In this document: piece after piece, positions 8,652 to 18,369 of the stretch
How the letters are laid out: each line of letters begins with the position of its first letter
How positions within the stretch are numbered: position 1 is the first letter of the stretch
From: CAJQPP01 sp963793465
Lineage (GTDB): Bacteria; Planctomycetota; Planctomycetia; Pirellulales; Pirellulaceae
Length of the DNA: 64,000 bases
Direction of reading: 5' to 3'
NCBI GenBank assembly: GCA_963793465.1
Contig: CAWCAJ010000003.1
Coordinates: forward strand, 372,001-436,000
Notes under the pieces: model-generated
Databases searched by the model: none
Told to the model about the DNA's origin: nothing
The model's input: the letters and a program-made list of their open reading frames with translations, nothing else
Made by a program: the position numbers and the translations under genes

Positions 8652-10091
8652 TTGCATTTGAAAGTGATTCCCTTGATCCCCATGCTCATGCCCTTGTTTC
8701 GATCCCTGCCGCTGTGTGCCGTTTTGCTCCTGCCCGGGTTGGGCATCGCCGGGTTGGGTATCGAGGGTTTGGGCATTGTCGGCGACACCGGCTCGCCCCA
8801 CCCGTTCGCCCCAGCCACCACGCGAAAGGTGACCGCCAGTCCAGCCAGCGGGCCGACTGCGGAATCCCTGGAAGACGTTCTGCGGCGTCAAGCGACGGCG
8901 GAACTTGCCCGGCGGGTGATCGCCGAGGGGGACGCGGCTCGCGGGGCGTTGCTGTATTTCAATCCCCAGCTGACGTGTGTGCGTTGTCACGAGCCCGCGG
9001 CCGACACGACCCTGCGACTGGGCCCGGCCATCGCCGAAGTCAATCGGGACGTTACGGCAGAGTTCCTGATCGAGTCGCTCCTGGAACCCTCACGGCAGAT
9101 CACGGATGGCTTTCAGGCGGAAACGATCCTGACGGTCAGCGGTCGACAGGTTAATGGACTGGTAGTCGATGAAACCGATGAAGCCATTACCCTGGCGGAC
9201 CCCAACCAGGATGGCCAATTAAACCGCATCGCCGGGTCCGATGTGGAAGAGCGGGTCCTGAATCAGGTGTCCGCCATGCCCACCGGTCTGGTTGGCGGCT
9301 TGCCGGATGAGCAGGCGTTTCTGGACCTGGTCCGTTACTTGTTGGAAATCAAGCAGGGGGGTCCCCAGATGGAGCTGCAATTGCGACCGCCCGATTCCTT
9401 CTTTGCGGTCGCCCCTTTACCGGACTACGAGGCGAAGATTGACCACGCCGGTATCCTTTCCAAGTTGAGTGAAGAAAGCTTCCAGCGTGGCGAGGCAATT
9501 TATCAACGGTTTTGCGCCAGTTGCCACGGTACCCGGGAAACTCCCGGTACATTGCCTTCGGCGCTACGGTTTGGTCAAACCGGCTTCAAGAACGGCCAGG
9601 ACCCGCACGCCATGTATCAGACGCTGACACACGGGTATGGATTGATGGTGCCGCAACGCTGGATGGTGCCGCAGCAAAAGTACGATGTGATTCACTACAT
9701 TCGCGAGCACTTCCTCCGCTCACGAGCGCCCCAGTACCTTACCGAGATCACACCTGACTATCTGGCCAGCCTGCCGGTCGGCACGGAATCCGGTCCGGAT
9801 CCTGTCAATCAAACGCCCTGGTCCGACATGGACTATGGCAACTTTCTGTTCAACACCTACGAAGTGGGTGACGATGGAACCAATATTGCCTACAAGGGTC
9901 TTGCCGTCCGTCTCGATCAGGGACCTGGTGGTGTCTCTCAAGGCCGGCACTGGATACTGTATGAGCACGACACGCTGCGTGTGGCGGCCGCCTGGTCGGG
10001 AGCCGGGTTCATTGACTACAACGGAATTCACTTTAACGATCGTCATCAGGTACACCCCCGCGTCGTTGGCGACGTCCACTTATTTCAATGA
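8652..10091 (+). CDS. Dihaem c-type cytochrome protein, 5' part of a frameshifted gene
   Basis: This frame encodes the first 479 residues of a protein that continues in the next frame. An inner ATG at 8682 starts a likely signal peptide (MLMPLFRSLPLCAVLLLPGL) followed by a GLGI.GLGI repeat. Two haem c sites are visible: CVRCH at 109-113 and CASCH at 288-292, so two periplasmic cytochrome c domains. After them comes a segment (NFLFNTYEVGDDG... GIHFNDRHQVHP) resembling DUF6797. The stop at 10089 follows HPRVVGDVH; the +1 frame continues at once with NDHRPGWANPLTD, as the family requires. Removing one base near 10080-10086 joins both parts into about 1333 residues. I infer a surface or periplasmic redox protein acting on polymers. 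Confidence 0.8.
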   Translation: MHLKVIPLIPMLMPLFRSLPLCAVLLLPGLGIAGLGIEGLGIVGDTGSPHPFAPATTRKVTASPASGPTAESLEDVLRRQATAELARRVIAEGDAARGALLYFNPQLTCVRCHEPAADTTLRLGPAIAEVNRDVTAEFLIESLLEPSRQITDGFQAETILTVSGRQVNGLVVDETDEAITLADPNQDGQLNRIAGSDVEERVLNQVSAMPTGLVGGLPDEQAFLDLVRYLLEIKQGGPQMELQLRPPDSFFAVAPLPDYEAKIDHAGILSKLSEESFQRGEAIYQRFCASCHGTRETPGTLPSALRFGQTGFKNGQDPHAMYQTLTHGYGLMVPQRWMVPQQKYDVIHYIREHFLRSRAPQYLTEITPDYLASLPVGTESGPDPVNQTPWSDMDYGNFLFNTYEVGDDGTNIAYKGLAVRLDQGPGGVSQGRHWILYEHDTLRVAAAWSGAGFIDYNGIHFNDRHQVHPRVVGDVHLFQ

Positions 10092-12684
10092 CCATCGTCC
10101 GGGCTGGGCCAATCCCCTCACCGATACATTCGACGATGACCCCCGTCAGTTGGGACGTGACCAGAAACGCTATGGGCCGTTGCCCCCCAGCTGGTTGAAG
10201 TTCCGTGGTCTGTACCAGTTTGATGATCGGGTGGTCCTGAACTACAGCGTGGGAGAGACGGCCATTCTGGAATCTCCCAGCATTCAATACATCGATCAAC
10301 TGACCCTCTTTGGCCGAACGCTGAACTGCTCGCCTCGCACGCAGCCCCTGTGGATGAAAGTGGCTTCGGTGAAAGGGCTTGGCAAGCCCTTGATCGACGG
10401 GGACAGCGTCTTACTGCCCGTGGAAGGTACCCCTGTCGATGCAATACCGCAAAAACTGGACGGGTCCCGATATCTTACCGCACCGGCCGTTGTCGACCAC
10501 GGGTCGGACATCACCATTGCCGCCAGAATCCGCACGGACTCGGATGGAACGCTGGTTTGTCAAACCCGGGACCAGCCCGAGTGGGCGCCAGGCGGATTCA
10601 GCCTCTTCATTCGGGAAGGCCGATTGGTGTTTGATGTGGGTTGGGTCGGTGCCGTCACTTCACGGGATTCGGTGGACGATCAAAAATGGCACAATGTGGC
10701 CATGGTCTGGAACACCCGTCGGCAAGCCGTGCGTTTGTATATCGATGGCCAGCTTGCTGGTGAGGGCCAATTGGCAGCGGGTGAAACCTGCCAGGATCCA
10801 ATCGTGCGAATCGGCTTTACCGCCTCCGATTTTCCAGAGCAGTCGGTCTTTGCAGGCGACCTGGCCAACCTGAGAATCTGGAACCGACCTCTGGGCAGCG
10901 ACGAACTGAAGACTCTGAATTGGGACTCTCGCCAGGATGGTGACGCGGTTGCCGATTGGAAACTCGACGAACCCGGGTTGGCCACGGATTCGGTCGCCGA
11001 TCGTTCCGGACGTGGCCGGTCTGCCCGGTGGCAAGCGCTAGGCCAGGCGTCGCCGTGGCAGCCTCGGCCCACCTGGTCCTGCGTGGTGGGTTTGACAGAC
11101 CCACAATGGGCCGTTCTGGACGGTTCCCTCTGCCTGCGGATCCCGGCGGGCGACGAGCCGTTGCAGCTGCAAGTCATGGTCGCCTCTCTTCCAACTGCCA
11201 CGCCCGGGGAGTCCCTGTCCTTAAGTCAGCGGGCCCGCCAGCAGTTGGGCTCCAGGCCCCCTGCCAGGCTGGCGAGTATGACCCGCGGCGGACCCGCCCG
11301 ATACGCGGAGGCCCTGACTTCCAGCATCGAAACCAATCCGCTGGGCCAGCAGGATGCCTTTGCCGTCGACGTCTTGAACCATCCGGAAGACAACCCCTGG
11401 TCGTGCCGCATGCGACTGACCGGGATTGATTTTGAGGGGCAGGACCGCGCGGTAGTTTGCGCCTGGGACGGCAGCGTTTGGCAGGTGCAGGGCTTTCTGG
11501 ATTCCCGGCGTTTGACCTGGCGTCGTATCGCCCAGGGTCTGTTTCAGCCTCTGGGGATTCGTGTCTGGCAAAATCAGATCTTTGTCACTTGTCGAGACCA
11601 GTTGGTCCGTCTGCAGGATTTGAACCATGACGGCTTCATGGACTATTACGAAGCCTTTAACTCGGATCATCAAGTGACCGAGCACTTTCATGAATTTGCC
11701 ATGGGACTGCAGACCGATCCGGAGGGGAATTTTTACTACGCCAAATCGGCCCGGCATGCGTTGCCCGCCCTGGTGCCGCATCACGGCACACTGTTGAAGG
11801 TGCATGCCGACGGATCCCGCACCGAAATTCTGGCAAATGGATTCCGGGCCGCCAACGGCGTTTGCCTGAATCAGGATGGCACTTTCTTTGTCACCGATCA
11901 GGAAGGGCATTGGACGCCGAAAAACCGTATCAACTGGGTCCGAGGCAGCGGGGAATTTTACGGAAACCTGATGGGATACCACGCGGTGCAGGACGCGTCG
12001 GACGAAGCCATGCAGCCCCCTTTGTGCTGGATCACCAACAGCTTTGATCGGTCGCCGGGAGAGCTGTTATGGGTCCCCCCACAGACCTGGGGACCGCTGG
12101 CAGGTTCGTTGCTAAATCTTTCCTACGGCATGGGTCAGGTTTTTGTAGTGCCTTATGAGGAGGTGACGGTGGACGGTCAGACACAGCGGCAGGGTGCCAT
12201 GTGCGCCCTGCCCATTCCCCAATTCCCCACGGGTGTGATGCGGGGCCGCTTTCACAGCGACGGGCATCTTTACAGTTGTGGCATGTACGCCTGGGCCGGC
12301 AATCAGCAGAAACCCGGCGGCCTCTATCGGATCCGCTACCTCGGCAAGGCTGCCTGGCTACCGCGATCGATTCAGTACGCGTCGCAACGTGTGATTCTGG
12401 AGTTTTCCGATGAATTGCAAGAGTCCGCAACCGACAGGGAACGGTATGTGATCTCCGCGTGGGATATTGAAAGGACGGCGAACTATGGATCGGAACATCT
12501 GAACCCCCGAACCTGGCAGGTCACGGCCGTGAAGCAACGGCAGGATCGACGGTTCATCGAGTTAACCGTACCCGATCTCCAGCCCACCCGTGGGCTGGAG
12601 ATCAAGTGCCGGGTCCAGACACCGGATGGCCGGGAAGTCACCAGGGTCCTGCATGGCACCATCCATTCGCTGGACCAACCGTAG
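10075..12684 (+). CDS. LamG/beta-propeller 3' part of the frameshifted cytochrome gene
   Basis: The second part starts in the +1 frame near 10075 and runs to a stop at 12682. No good start codon stands near the junction; the frame is open upstream to 9835, but that part is a shadow of the cytochrome frame. A LamG/concanavalin-like domain covers roughly DNA 10440-10920 (WHNVAMVW, RLYIDGQLAGEG, FAGDLANLRIWNRPL). From about 11390 to 12345 a PQQ/NHL-type propeller follows (AWDGSVWQV, DLNHDGFMDYYEAFN, ANGVCLNQDGTFFVTDQEGHW, GGLYRIRYLG). The layout resembles planctomycete proteins that couple haem domains to sugar-dehydrogenase-like propellers. If the shift is real, this half would not be made or exported. 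Confidence 0.78.
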   Translation, partial: STYFNDHRPGWANPLTDTFDDDPRQLGRDQKRYGPLPPSWLKFRGLYQFDDRVVLNYSVGETAILESPSIQYIDQLTLFGRTLNCSPRTQPLWMKVASVKGLGKPLIDGDSVLLPVEGTPVDAIPQKLDGSRYLTAPAVVDHGSDITIAARIRTDSDGTLVCQTRDQPEWAPGGFSLFIREGRLVFDVGWVGAVTSRDSVDDQKWHNVAMVWNTRRQAVRLYIDGQLAGEGQLAAGETCQDPIVRIGFTASDFPEQSVFAGDLANLRIWNRPLGSDELKTLNWDSRQDGDAVADWKLDEPGLATDSVADRSGRGRSARWQALGQASPWQPRPTWSCVVGLTDPQWAVLDGSLCLRIPAGDEPLQLQVMVASLPTATPGESLSLSQRARQQLGSRPPARLASMTRGGPARYAEALTSSIETNPLGQQDAFAVDVLNHPEDNPWSCRMRLTGIDFEGQDRAVVCAWDGSVWQVQGFLDSRRLTWRRIAQGLFQPLGIRVWQNQIFVTCRDQLVRLQDLNHDGFMDYYEAFNSDHQVTEHFHEFAMGLQTDPEGNFYYAKSARHALPALVPHHGTLLKVHADGSRTEILANGFRAANGVCLNQDGTFFVTDQEGHWTPKNRINWVRGSGEFYGNLMGYHAVQDASDEAMQPPLCWITNSFDRSPGELLWVPPQTWGPLAGSLLNLSYGMGQVFVVPYEEVTVDGQTQRQGAMCALPIPQFPTGVMRGRFHSDGHLYSCGMYAWAGNQQKPGGLYRIRYLGKAAWLPRSIQYASQRVILEFSDELQESATDRERYVISAWDIERTANYGSEHLNPRTWQVTAVKQRQDRRFIELTVPDLQPTRGLEIKCRVQTPDGREVTRVLHGTIHSLDQP

Positions 12685-12692
12685 CCCTACTG

Positions 12693-14036
12693 TTACGAGC
12701 CCTGTTGATCGCCTGCCTGACCCCGTAGTTCACCAATCACCTGGTCGGCGACGCTGTGCCCGGAAGGGAAGGGCGAGACGGTTTCCGGGTCGCCCCCGGC
12801 GGCGGCCAGCAGAGACAGAATCTGGCGGCAGTTCCGATCATTGCCGTCCGAGTTGGCGTAGCCCCAGACAGTAGCATCGATGACCGTGCCCCCGTATCGA
12901 TTGGTGGCATGCAACGGTGCCTTTCGCTCAATCAGAAACCGCACGCATTCCAGATGGCCGTACCAGGCCGCCCAGTGCAAAGCCGTGAAACCCTGCTCGT
13001 CGCGAGCCGCGATGTCAAAACCATGGCCCAGCATCGTCCGCAATGCAGGTAAATTACCGACTCGACCGGCAACCACGATCCAGGCTTTTTGGTTTTCCGA
13101 AAGTTGCTCGTAAAGACCCGGATGCTCACGCAACAACTCGCTCGCCCGGTCATCATCACCCTGTCCACAAGCTGCCACAAATTGATCCACGGCCCCGGGA
13201 GTCGGGCCGGCGCCGGAACGTTGCAGCAAGTCAACGACTTGCGGACGCCCATACAGGCTGGCCAGCATGGTCGGCGTCGCGCCGTCGTTCCGCCGCGCAA
13301 GCACGTCCGCACCCCGCGAAATCAACAACTCAATGGTCGCCAGATCGCGGCCACGCATGATGGCCTGATGTAACGGTGTTTTGCCCCAGTTGCCTGGATG
13401 GTTGACGTCGCACCCCAGGTCCAGGATCAGCTGGACCCCCTGATAGTCATTAAAATCCAACTTCCGCAACAGCACGGTGGCGGCTCGATCCGCATCCAAA
13501 CCGTGCTCAAAAAGCACACGAATGCAGTCGTGCTCCGGAAACTCGGCCACATGATACGTGGCGTCCTCGTCATTCACATCCGCACCATGCTGCAGCAACA
13601 ACTCGGCCAGATCGGCTTGGTTGGCAACCCCACAGGCAGCATACAACGCCGTTTCCCGTTCATCTCCAAGCATAAAGTAAGCGTTGGGGTCGGCCCCGGC
13701 CTGTAGCAGGATCCGGGCGGTGGCCAGCAACTCTGCAACGGATTGCTGGCGATCCGGGTCACGCCAGAGGCGAGAGAAACACAGATACAGCAACGGCGGC
13801 CAGTCGCGTGGCCCACCAGGTCGATGAACGGCCTTGGGATCGGCCGCCAGAAACTGTTGCACCCGCTGGGCATCCCCGCAGGCGGCAGCAAGATAGATGT
13901 CGGCTGAGGCCGCTGCGGGGTTCTGCAGCAGCTGTTGTTTGGCAGCGGCCAACCTCGTGGAAAATTGGCGATCGGCGTGCGCGCAATCCATGGCACACAG
14001 ATCATCGATAAGCGACCGCGGCGGGTAAGGCGTCAC
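12693..14036 (-). CDS. Ankyrin repeat protein
   Basis: This 447-residue cytoplasmic protein has several ankyrin repeats: examples are ETALYAACG...LAELLLQHGADVN near residues 128-155, KTPLHQAIMRG...IELLISRGADV near 218-245, and FTALHWAAWYGHLECVRFLIE near 345-366. Some middle repeats are degenerate. Translation starts at the GTG at 14036, which overlaps the stop of the upstream gene as GTGA, so the two genes are translationally coupled. It probably binds another protein; its partner is unknown. It converges with the cytochrome/propeller gene after only eight bases. Confidence 0.85.
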   Translation of the reverse strand: MTPYPPRSLIDDLCAMDCAHADRQFSTRLAAAKQQLLQNPAAASADIYLAAACGDAQRVQQFLAADPKAVHRPGGPRDWPPLLYLCFSRLWRDPDRQQSVAELLATARILLQAGADPNAYFMLGDERETALYAACGVANQADLAELLLQHGADVNDEDATYHVAEFPEHDCIRVLFEHGLDADRAATVLLRKLDFNDYQGVQLILDLGCDVNHPGNWGKTPLHQAIMRGRDLATIELLISRGADVLARRNDGATPTMLASLYGRPQVVDLLQRSGAGPTPGAVDQFVAACGQGDDDRASELLREHPGLYEQLSENQKAWIVVAGRVGNLPALRTMLGHGFDIAARDEQGFTALHWAAWYGHLECVRFLIERKAPLHATNRYGGTVIDATVWGYANSDGNDRNCRQILSLLAAAGGDPETVSPFPSGHSVADQVIGELRGQAGDQQGS

Positions 14037-16192
14037 CTGGCGAAATGCTCCCTGATCGCCTGAGATTGCTGGTTGCGGTTGCTGACCAACTCGCTTTCGC
14101 TGGTGACAATCCGCTGGTTGACCTCCTCAATCCTGTTCTCAATGGACTGCAGTTTCTCGAGAAAAGGCTGGGCGGCTTGTTGGTTGTTGGCCAGCACCTT
14201 CACATTATCGCGAACTCGCGTCTGTTCCGACTCCAGCGACTGTTTCTGTTGCTTGAGATCTTCCAGCAGGATGCGTACCTGTGCCTGGGCTTCGTCCAGC
14301 TGCCCCAGGCTCTGCAGCAGCTGTCGGACCGCCGGATCCATCTTCAGGTCGGGGTACTCATCCAGTCGCAAAGTGCGGGCATTGACGCCATTGAGCGCCA
14401 GGTTTTCCTCCTGCAAATGTCGGTAGTTGATCTCAAAGACCTGTCGGGATTGGGGGCCGGCGGTCAACCGGTACCGGGCCCGGTCCGCCTCCACCGATTC
14501 CGGTGCCGGATCCATCTGTTCGCTCAAGTCCGCATCAGCCGCAGCACAGTAGAGCACCAGTTGCCGCTCTTCCACATCCCGATTGTGGACGCGAAAAATC
14601 GTTTTCCGCACGAACTGGCGACGCAGCACAATTCCCTTTCCCGCATCCAGCGAAATCGAGACCAGCTTGGGTTGCATTTCATTCACGTGCTCGGTCACGA
14701 TTTCCACGGCCCGATCGACTCCATAAACGACTTCCGTTTTCTGATCCACATCCAGTCGCGCGAGTTTTCCGTCGCCGACAAAATCGCCCTCCCGCATAAT
14801 GGACACCGGACCCGAGACGATGGCCAGATCCGTGGCGTTGGTGATCTGGACGGCCCGGAACGGCGACGTTCCCTCGTCGCTTTCATCGAAAACGCTGATC
14901 AAATCTGCCGGTACCTGCTTGGCGAACACGGGCAAAGCAGCACTTCTTCCCGCACCCAGATCGACCGGCTGTTCCAGAACGTATCGCACCAGCTGCGCCG
15001 TCCGGCTTTCCTGGGCGGTTTGTCGGAAGGCACTCTCGATATCCATTCCGGGCGTGACCTGACGAGCGCCGCCACCGCCCAAGCCACCGAAACCACCCCC
15101 ACCGTCGCCGAACGTGCCACCCCGGCCTTGGTCGGGACTGAATCGCGGCGGTGGCTCAAACCCAAACCACTGCGTCACCAGGATCAATCCTTCGGTGAAC
15201 TCGTAAACCGCATTACCGAAGTCAGGCCTTTCCGCCATCAGCGGAGCAAAAATGTTGATATGGAAAGACTGCGGTTTGCCGCTCCGCAGCTCCAGTGCCA
15301 CCTGCTCCCAATCCACACCTGTCACATTGTCAACGTGAGCCCATCCTTGCAAGTAGACCTGGTCCTGCTTGATGGACAGGCGATAGGTCATCCGCCAGAT
15401 GGGCATGTCCACCACATAGGCGAAACGAATTTCCCGCTCACCTTTTCCGTCCAGCAGCAACTCCAACGTCTTTTGATTGGCCTTGCGGGACTTGACAATG
15501 CCCTGCATGGCCTGCTGCAGCGTCTGCCGTAATTCCTGTTTGTCGAATTGCACGCGATCCACTTCAGCCAGGGAGACGGATTTCAGACCATCATCACTGA
15601 TCAACACGACGGTCTCGCGGATCTGTTCGCCTTGTTGGCGATTCTCGACGCCATAGATCGTGCCCGAATACTGTGAGCTGCCGACGGACAAGGTCACCTT
15701 TTCGCCACGAAAACGCTGGATCAGCTGGGCCAACGTCATGGGCATCCCCACGGTATTGGCTGCCACATCTTCAGGTTCGGGGGCCGGTTGATACTCCACG
15801 GCCCGCACCGCACCCCCGCCCATGTCGGCAAACACCAGGCTTTTCAGTACATCGTCGACATCATGCGCGCTGAACTTGATCTCGAAGCGTTGCCGATCCA
15901 GCGCTCGGCCTTCGTGTTGCAACTGCCCGACACCCGAGTTGTAAAGCACCAGGCGTTTCAGCGGAGGCAACTTGGCCAAGGGATAGTCATCCAGCGTTGC
16001 CTCGGCGGCCGGGTCCGGGTTCGGGTTTTGCTGGATCGTTGGGTCAACAGCGGGCGCTGACTGGATGTCGGGGTCGCTGTTGTTTTTGTTGGCAGGTTGC
16101 TGCGCCTGGGCCAACGGACCAAGGCAGCAGCTGCACAACCACACCATTAACGCGAGTTTCCACAGTAACGAATTGCAGCTTTGAGTATTCAA
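14033..16192 (-). CDS. Secreted DUF4139-like protein with coiled-coil tail
   Basis: The 719-residue product opens with a signal peptide (hydrophobic 12-30, cleaved near AQAQQ). Residues about 75-600 show features I associate with DUF4139 mucoidy-inhibitor-like proteins: LVLYNSGVGQLQHEG near the start of the domain and WRMTYRLS in the middle. A glycine-rich linker lies near residues 358-382. Residues about 615-719 form a Gln/Glu-rich coiled coil. The function is unknown. It is the first gene of a pair with the ankyrin protein, which overlaps it by four bases. The family assignment is moderate; export and coiled coil are clear. Confidence 0.7.
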   Translation of the reverse strand: MNTQSCNSLLWKLALMVWLCSCCLGPLAQAQQPANKNNSDPDIQSAPAVDPTIQQNPNPDPAAEATLDDYPLAKLPPLKRLVLYNSGVGQLQHEGRALDRQRFEIKFSAHDVDDVLKSLVFADMGGGAVRAVEYQPAPEPEDVAANTVGMPMTLAQLIQRFRGEKVTLSVGSSQYSGTIYGVENRQQGEQIRETVVLISDDGLKSVSLAEVDRVQFDKQELRQTLQQAMQGIVKSRKANQKTLELLLDGKGEREIRFAYVVDMPIWRMTYRLSIKQDQVYLQGWAHVDNVTGVDWEQVALELRSGKPQSFHINIFAPLMAERPDFGNAVYEFTEGLILVTQWFGFEPPPRFSPDQGRGGTFGDGGGGFGGLGGGGARQVTPGMDIESAFRQTAQESRTAQLVRYVLEQPVDLGAGRSAALPVFAKQVPADLISVFDESDEGTSPFRAVQITNATDLAIVSGPVSIMREGDFVGDGKLARLDVDQKTEVVYGVDRAVEIVTEHVNEMQPKLVSISLDAGKGIVLRRQFVRKTIFRVHNRDVEERQLVLYCAAADADLSEQMDPAPESVEADRARYRLTAGPQSRQVFEINYRHLQEENLALNGVNARTLRLDEYPDLKMDPAVRQLLQSLGQLDEAQAQVRILLEDLKQQKQSLESEQTRVRDNVKVLANNQQAAQPFLEKLQSIENRIEEVNQRIVTSESELVSNRNQQSQAIREHFAR

Positions 16193-16330
16193 AAGATGTC
16201 TCCCAACAATGCCCCCGTCGGGATCTCGGACCCGATTTCAACAACCGCTTGTTGAAATTCCGCGTTCCGTGAGTAATCTGTCAGTATATACTCGGGGTGA
16301 GGGGCGATCTAACTTATTCGAGAAAACGTG

Positions 16331-17239
16331 ATGTTACAAAACGTGATGTTAGATTTGCTGCATGCGGCAGGCAGGTTGTTGGTCGGACTGGCTTTGCCTG
16401 TCGGCCTGGCTTTGTTGGTCGCCCCGGTTCCGGGTAACGCGCAATCCACCGTGGTGGTACCCCCCGCTCCAACGGTAGAACCCGAGGATCCGGGTTTGGC
16501 GAAGGGGAGCCTCCCCAACAGCCTCTCACCGCAACTTCTCAGGGTTGAGTCTTTACTGGCCGCACCCACACCGAACGCCTGGCGCAGCAAGATGGAGGTT
16601 CGGCAACTGGTGCGTCTGATGAATTCGGCCAGCCTGCCTGTGGTGCTGGATCCATCCGCTGCCGACAATCAACTGCAGGATACGACCCCTTTGCGTTTGG
16701 CACTCCGCAACGCATCCATCGACAGCAACTTGCGATTCGCTCTGCGAGCCTTTCAATGCGACTATGTGATCACCGATTCCGGGGTGATCCGCATCCTGTC
16801 CGAGGACGCGATGTTGCAGCATGACGGACTGTCACAGGTCACCTATAACATCGGTCGTCTGGCCAGGGACTATGACCGGGCGGAAGGTGTGATGGACCTG
16901 GTTGGCAATGCGATTGATCCCGACTCGTGGTCGGATCTCGGTGGGATCGCCTACATGCATATCACCAACGCCAAGAATGGCTTCCTTTTGACAGTCACGC
17001 ATACCTACCAGCATCAACGCCAGGTCCGGCAATTACTGGCCTCCACGGTGATACTGGGTGGCGGAGCCGCTGATGAAATCGACCCGCTGGCATCCTTCGA
17101 TGGAACGACCCAGCCCGTCCTGTTGCCGGAAGAATACCTGGCATTACGCCGGAATCGGCGCGGCATGTCCTTGCCAGGTAGCGGCACGACCAGCGGATTT
17201 GGCGGAGGGGGAGCGATCCGCGGTGGCGGTGTATTCTGA
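16331..17239 (+). CDS. Exported protein of unknown function with Gly-rich C-terminus
   Basis: This 302-residue protein begins with a long N-terminal hydrophobic segment (LLVGLALPVGLALLVAP) ending in NAQS, a signal peptide. The middle, LRLALRNASIDSNLRFALRAFQCDYVITDSGVIRILSED, resembles the short secretin/TonB-type repeats that planctomycetes use in proteins with pairs of such domains, but I cannot name a family. The C-terminus is GGGGAIRGGGVF. A GTG at 16328 precedes the chosen ATG by one codon; a third start is the ATG at 16346. It is divergent from the DUF4139-like gene, across about 138 bases that contain TATATACT. Confidence 0.7.
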   Translation: MLQNVMLDLLHAAGRLLVGLALPVGLALLVAPVPGNAQSTVVVPPAPTVEPEDPGLAKGSLPNSLSPQLLRVESLLAAPTPNAWRSKMEVRQLVRLMNSASLPVVLDPSAADNQLQDTTPLRLALRNASIDSNLRFALRAFQCDYVITDSGVIRILSEDAMLQHDGLSQVTYNIGRLARDYDRAEGVMDLVGNAIDPDSWSDLGGIAYMHITNAKNGFLLTVTHTYQHQRQVRQLLASTVILGGGAADEIDPLASFDGTTQPVLLPEEYLALRRNRRGMSLPGSGTTSGFGGGGAIRGGGVF

Positions 17240-17337
17240 GCCGTGGCCCCGCGAGGCGTGCGTTCGACGGTAGCCGGGGCTCGTGTCACCGGCAGCAAAG
17301 GCGGTATCTCGACCTCCTTACCCCCTTTACTACCCCT

Positions 17338-18369
17338 CTACCCGCAACCACAAGACCCCGAGTCACAGGACGCCGGTGCCGCTGGCGGTGGGACCTCCGT
17401 GGTGGTCTGCATGCCCAGTTTCTGTAGCAGGGCCATATCGGAATTCTCATCCGGGTTGGGCGTCGTCAACAGTTTGTCACCGTAGAAAATGGAATTCGCG
17501 CCGGCCAGAAAACAGAGTGTCTGGCCCGTTTCTCCGATCGATCTTCGGCCCGCCGAAAGGCGAACATAGGAGGCGGGCATCAGGATCCTGGCGACAGCAA
17601 TCGTGCGGACCAGTTCCAGAGGATCGATAATCTCCCGGTCACCCATCGGCGTGCCCGGCACCGGCACCAGCATGTTGATCGGCACGGAACCCGGGTGCGC
17701 AGGCAACGTTGCCAGCGTGTGCAGCATTCCGGCCCGATCCTGACGGGTCTCTCCCATCCCGATAATGCCGCCACAACAGACGTGCATCCCGGCCGAGCGC
17801 ACATGCTGTAACGTTTCCAGTCGATCGTCAAATGTACGGGTGGAAATCACCTCCGGGTAATACTCGCGGGAAGTATCGATGTTGTGGTTGTAATAATCCA
17901 GACCGGCAGCGGCCAACTGTTGCGCCTGGGCTTCCGTCAGCATGCCCAGCGTCATACAGGTTTCCATCCCCAGGTCCTTGACTGCCTGGATGATTTCCAC
18001 CAGCTCGTCCAGGTTACGGTCCTTGAGGTTGCGCCAGGCAGCTCCCATGCAAAAACGACCCGCCCCGTTGGCTTTGGCCTGTTGCGCAAAATGCACCACG
18101 CGATCCTTGTCCATCAGCGTTTCGTTTTCCACGCCGGTCTGATAACGGGCCGATTGGGAACAGTACTTGCAATCCTCGCTGCAACCACCCTGTTTGATGT
18201 TCAACAGCGTGGACAACTGCACGCGGTTGGGATCGAAATGGCGGCGATGCACGGTCTGTGCCTGGAAAACCAGGTCCATCAAGGGCAGGTCAAAAAGCTC
18301 ATCCACCTGCGACCTCGTCCAGTCCGTGCGGATGGAATCCTGTTCTGTTCCATTCAATGTCAAGCTCAT
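17338..18369 (-). CDS. bioB: Biotin synthase
   Basis: This radical SAM enzyme of 343 residues inserts sulfur into dethiobiotin. The [4Fe-4S] motif is C63-x3-C67-x2-C70 in GGCSEDCKYCSQS, and YYNHNIDTSREYY and VRLSAGRRS are strongly conserved in BioB. The start is set at the ATG at 18369, which overlaps the bioA stop (ATGA); the longer frame from 18444 lies inside bioA. The C-terminal tail ends CDSGSCGCG, an unusual cysteine-rich finish. It is the last gene of the biotin operon. Confidence 0.96.
   Translation of the reverse strand: MSLTLNGTEQDSIRTDWTRSQVDELFDLPLMDLVFQAQTVHRRHFDPNRVQLSTLLNIKQGGCSEDCKYCSQSARYQTGVENETLMDKDRVVHFAQQAKANGAGRFCMGAAWRNLKDRNLDELVEIIQAVKDLGMETCMTLGMLTEAQAQQLAAAGLDYYNHNIDTSREYYPEVISTRTFDDRLETLQHVRSAGMHVCCGGIIGMGETRQDRAGMLHTLATLPAHPGSVPINMLVPVPGTPMGDREIIDPLELVRTIAVARILMPASYVRLSAGRRSIGETGQTLCFLAGANSIFYGDKLLTTPNPDENSDMALLQKLGMQTTTEVPPPAAPASCDSGSCGCG

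Noticed and set aside
10083..10092. Programmed +1 frameshift as the cause of the cytochrome break
   Set aside because: No slippery codon or stop context of the RF2 type is present, and the other +1 sites share no common motif.
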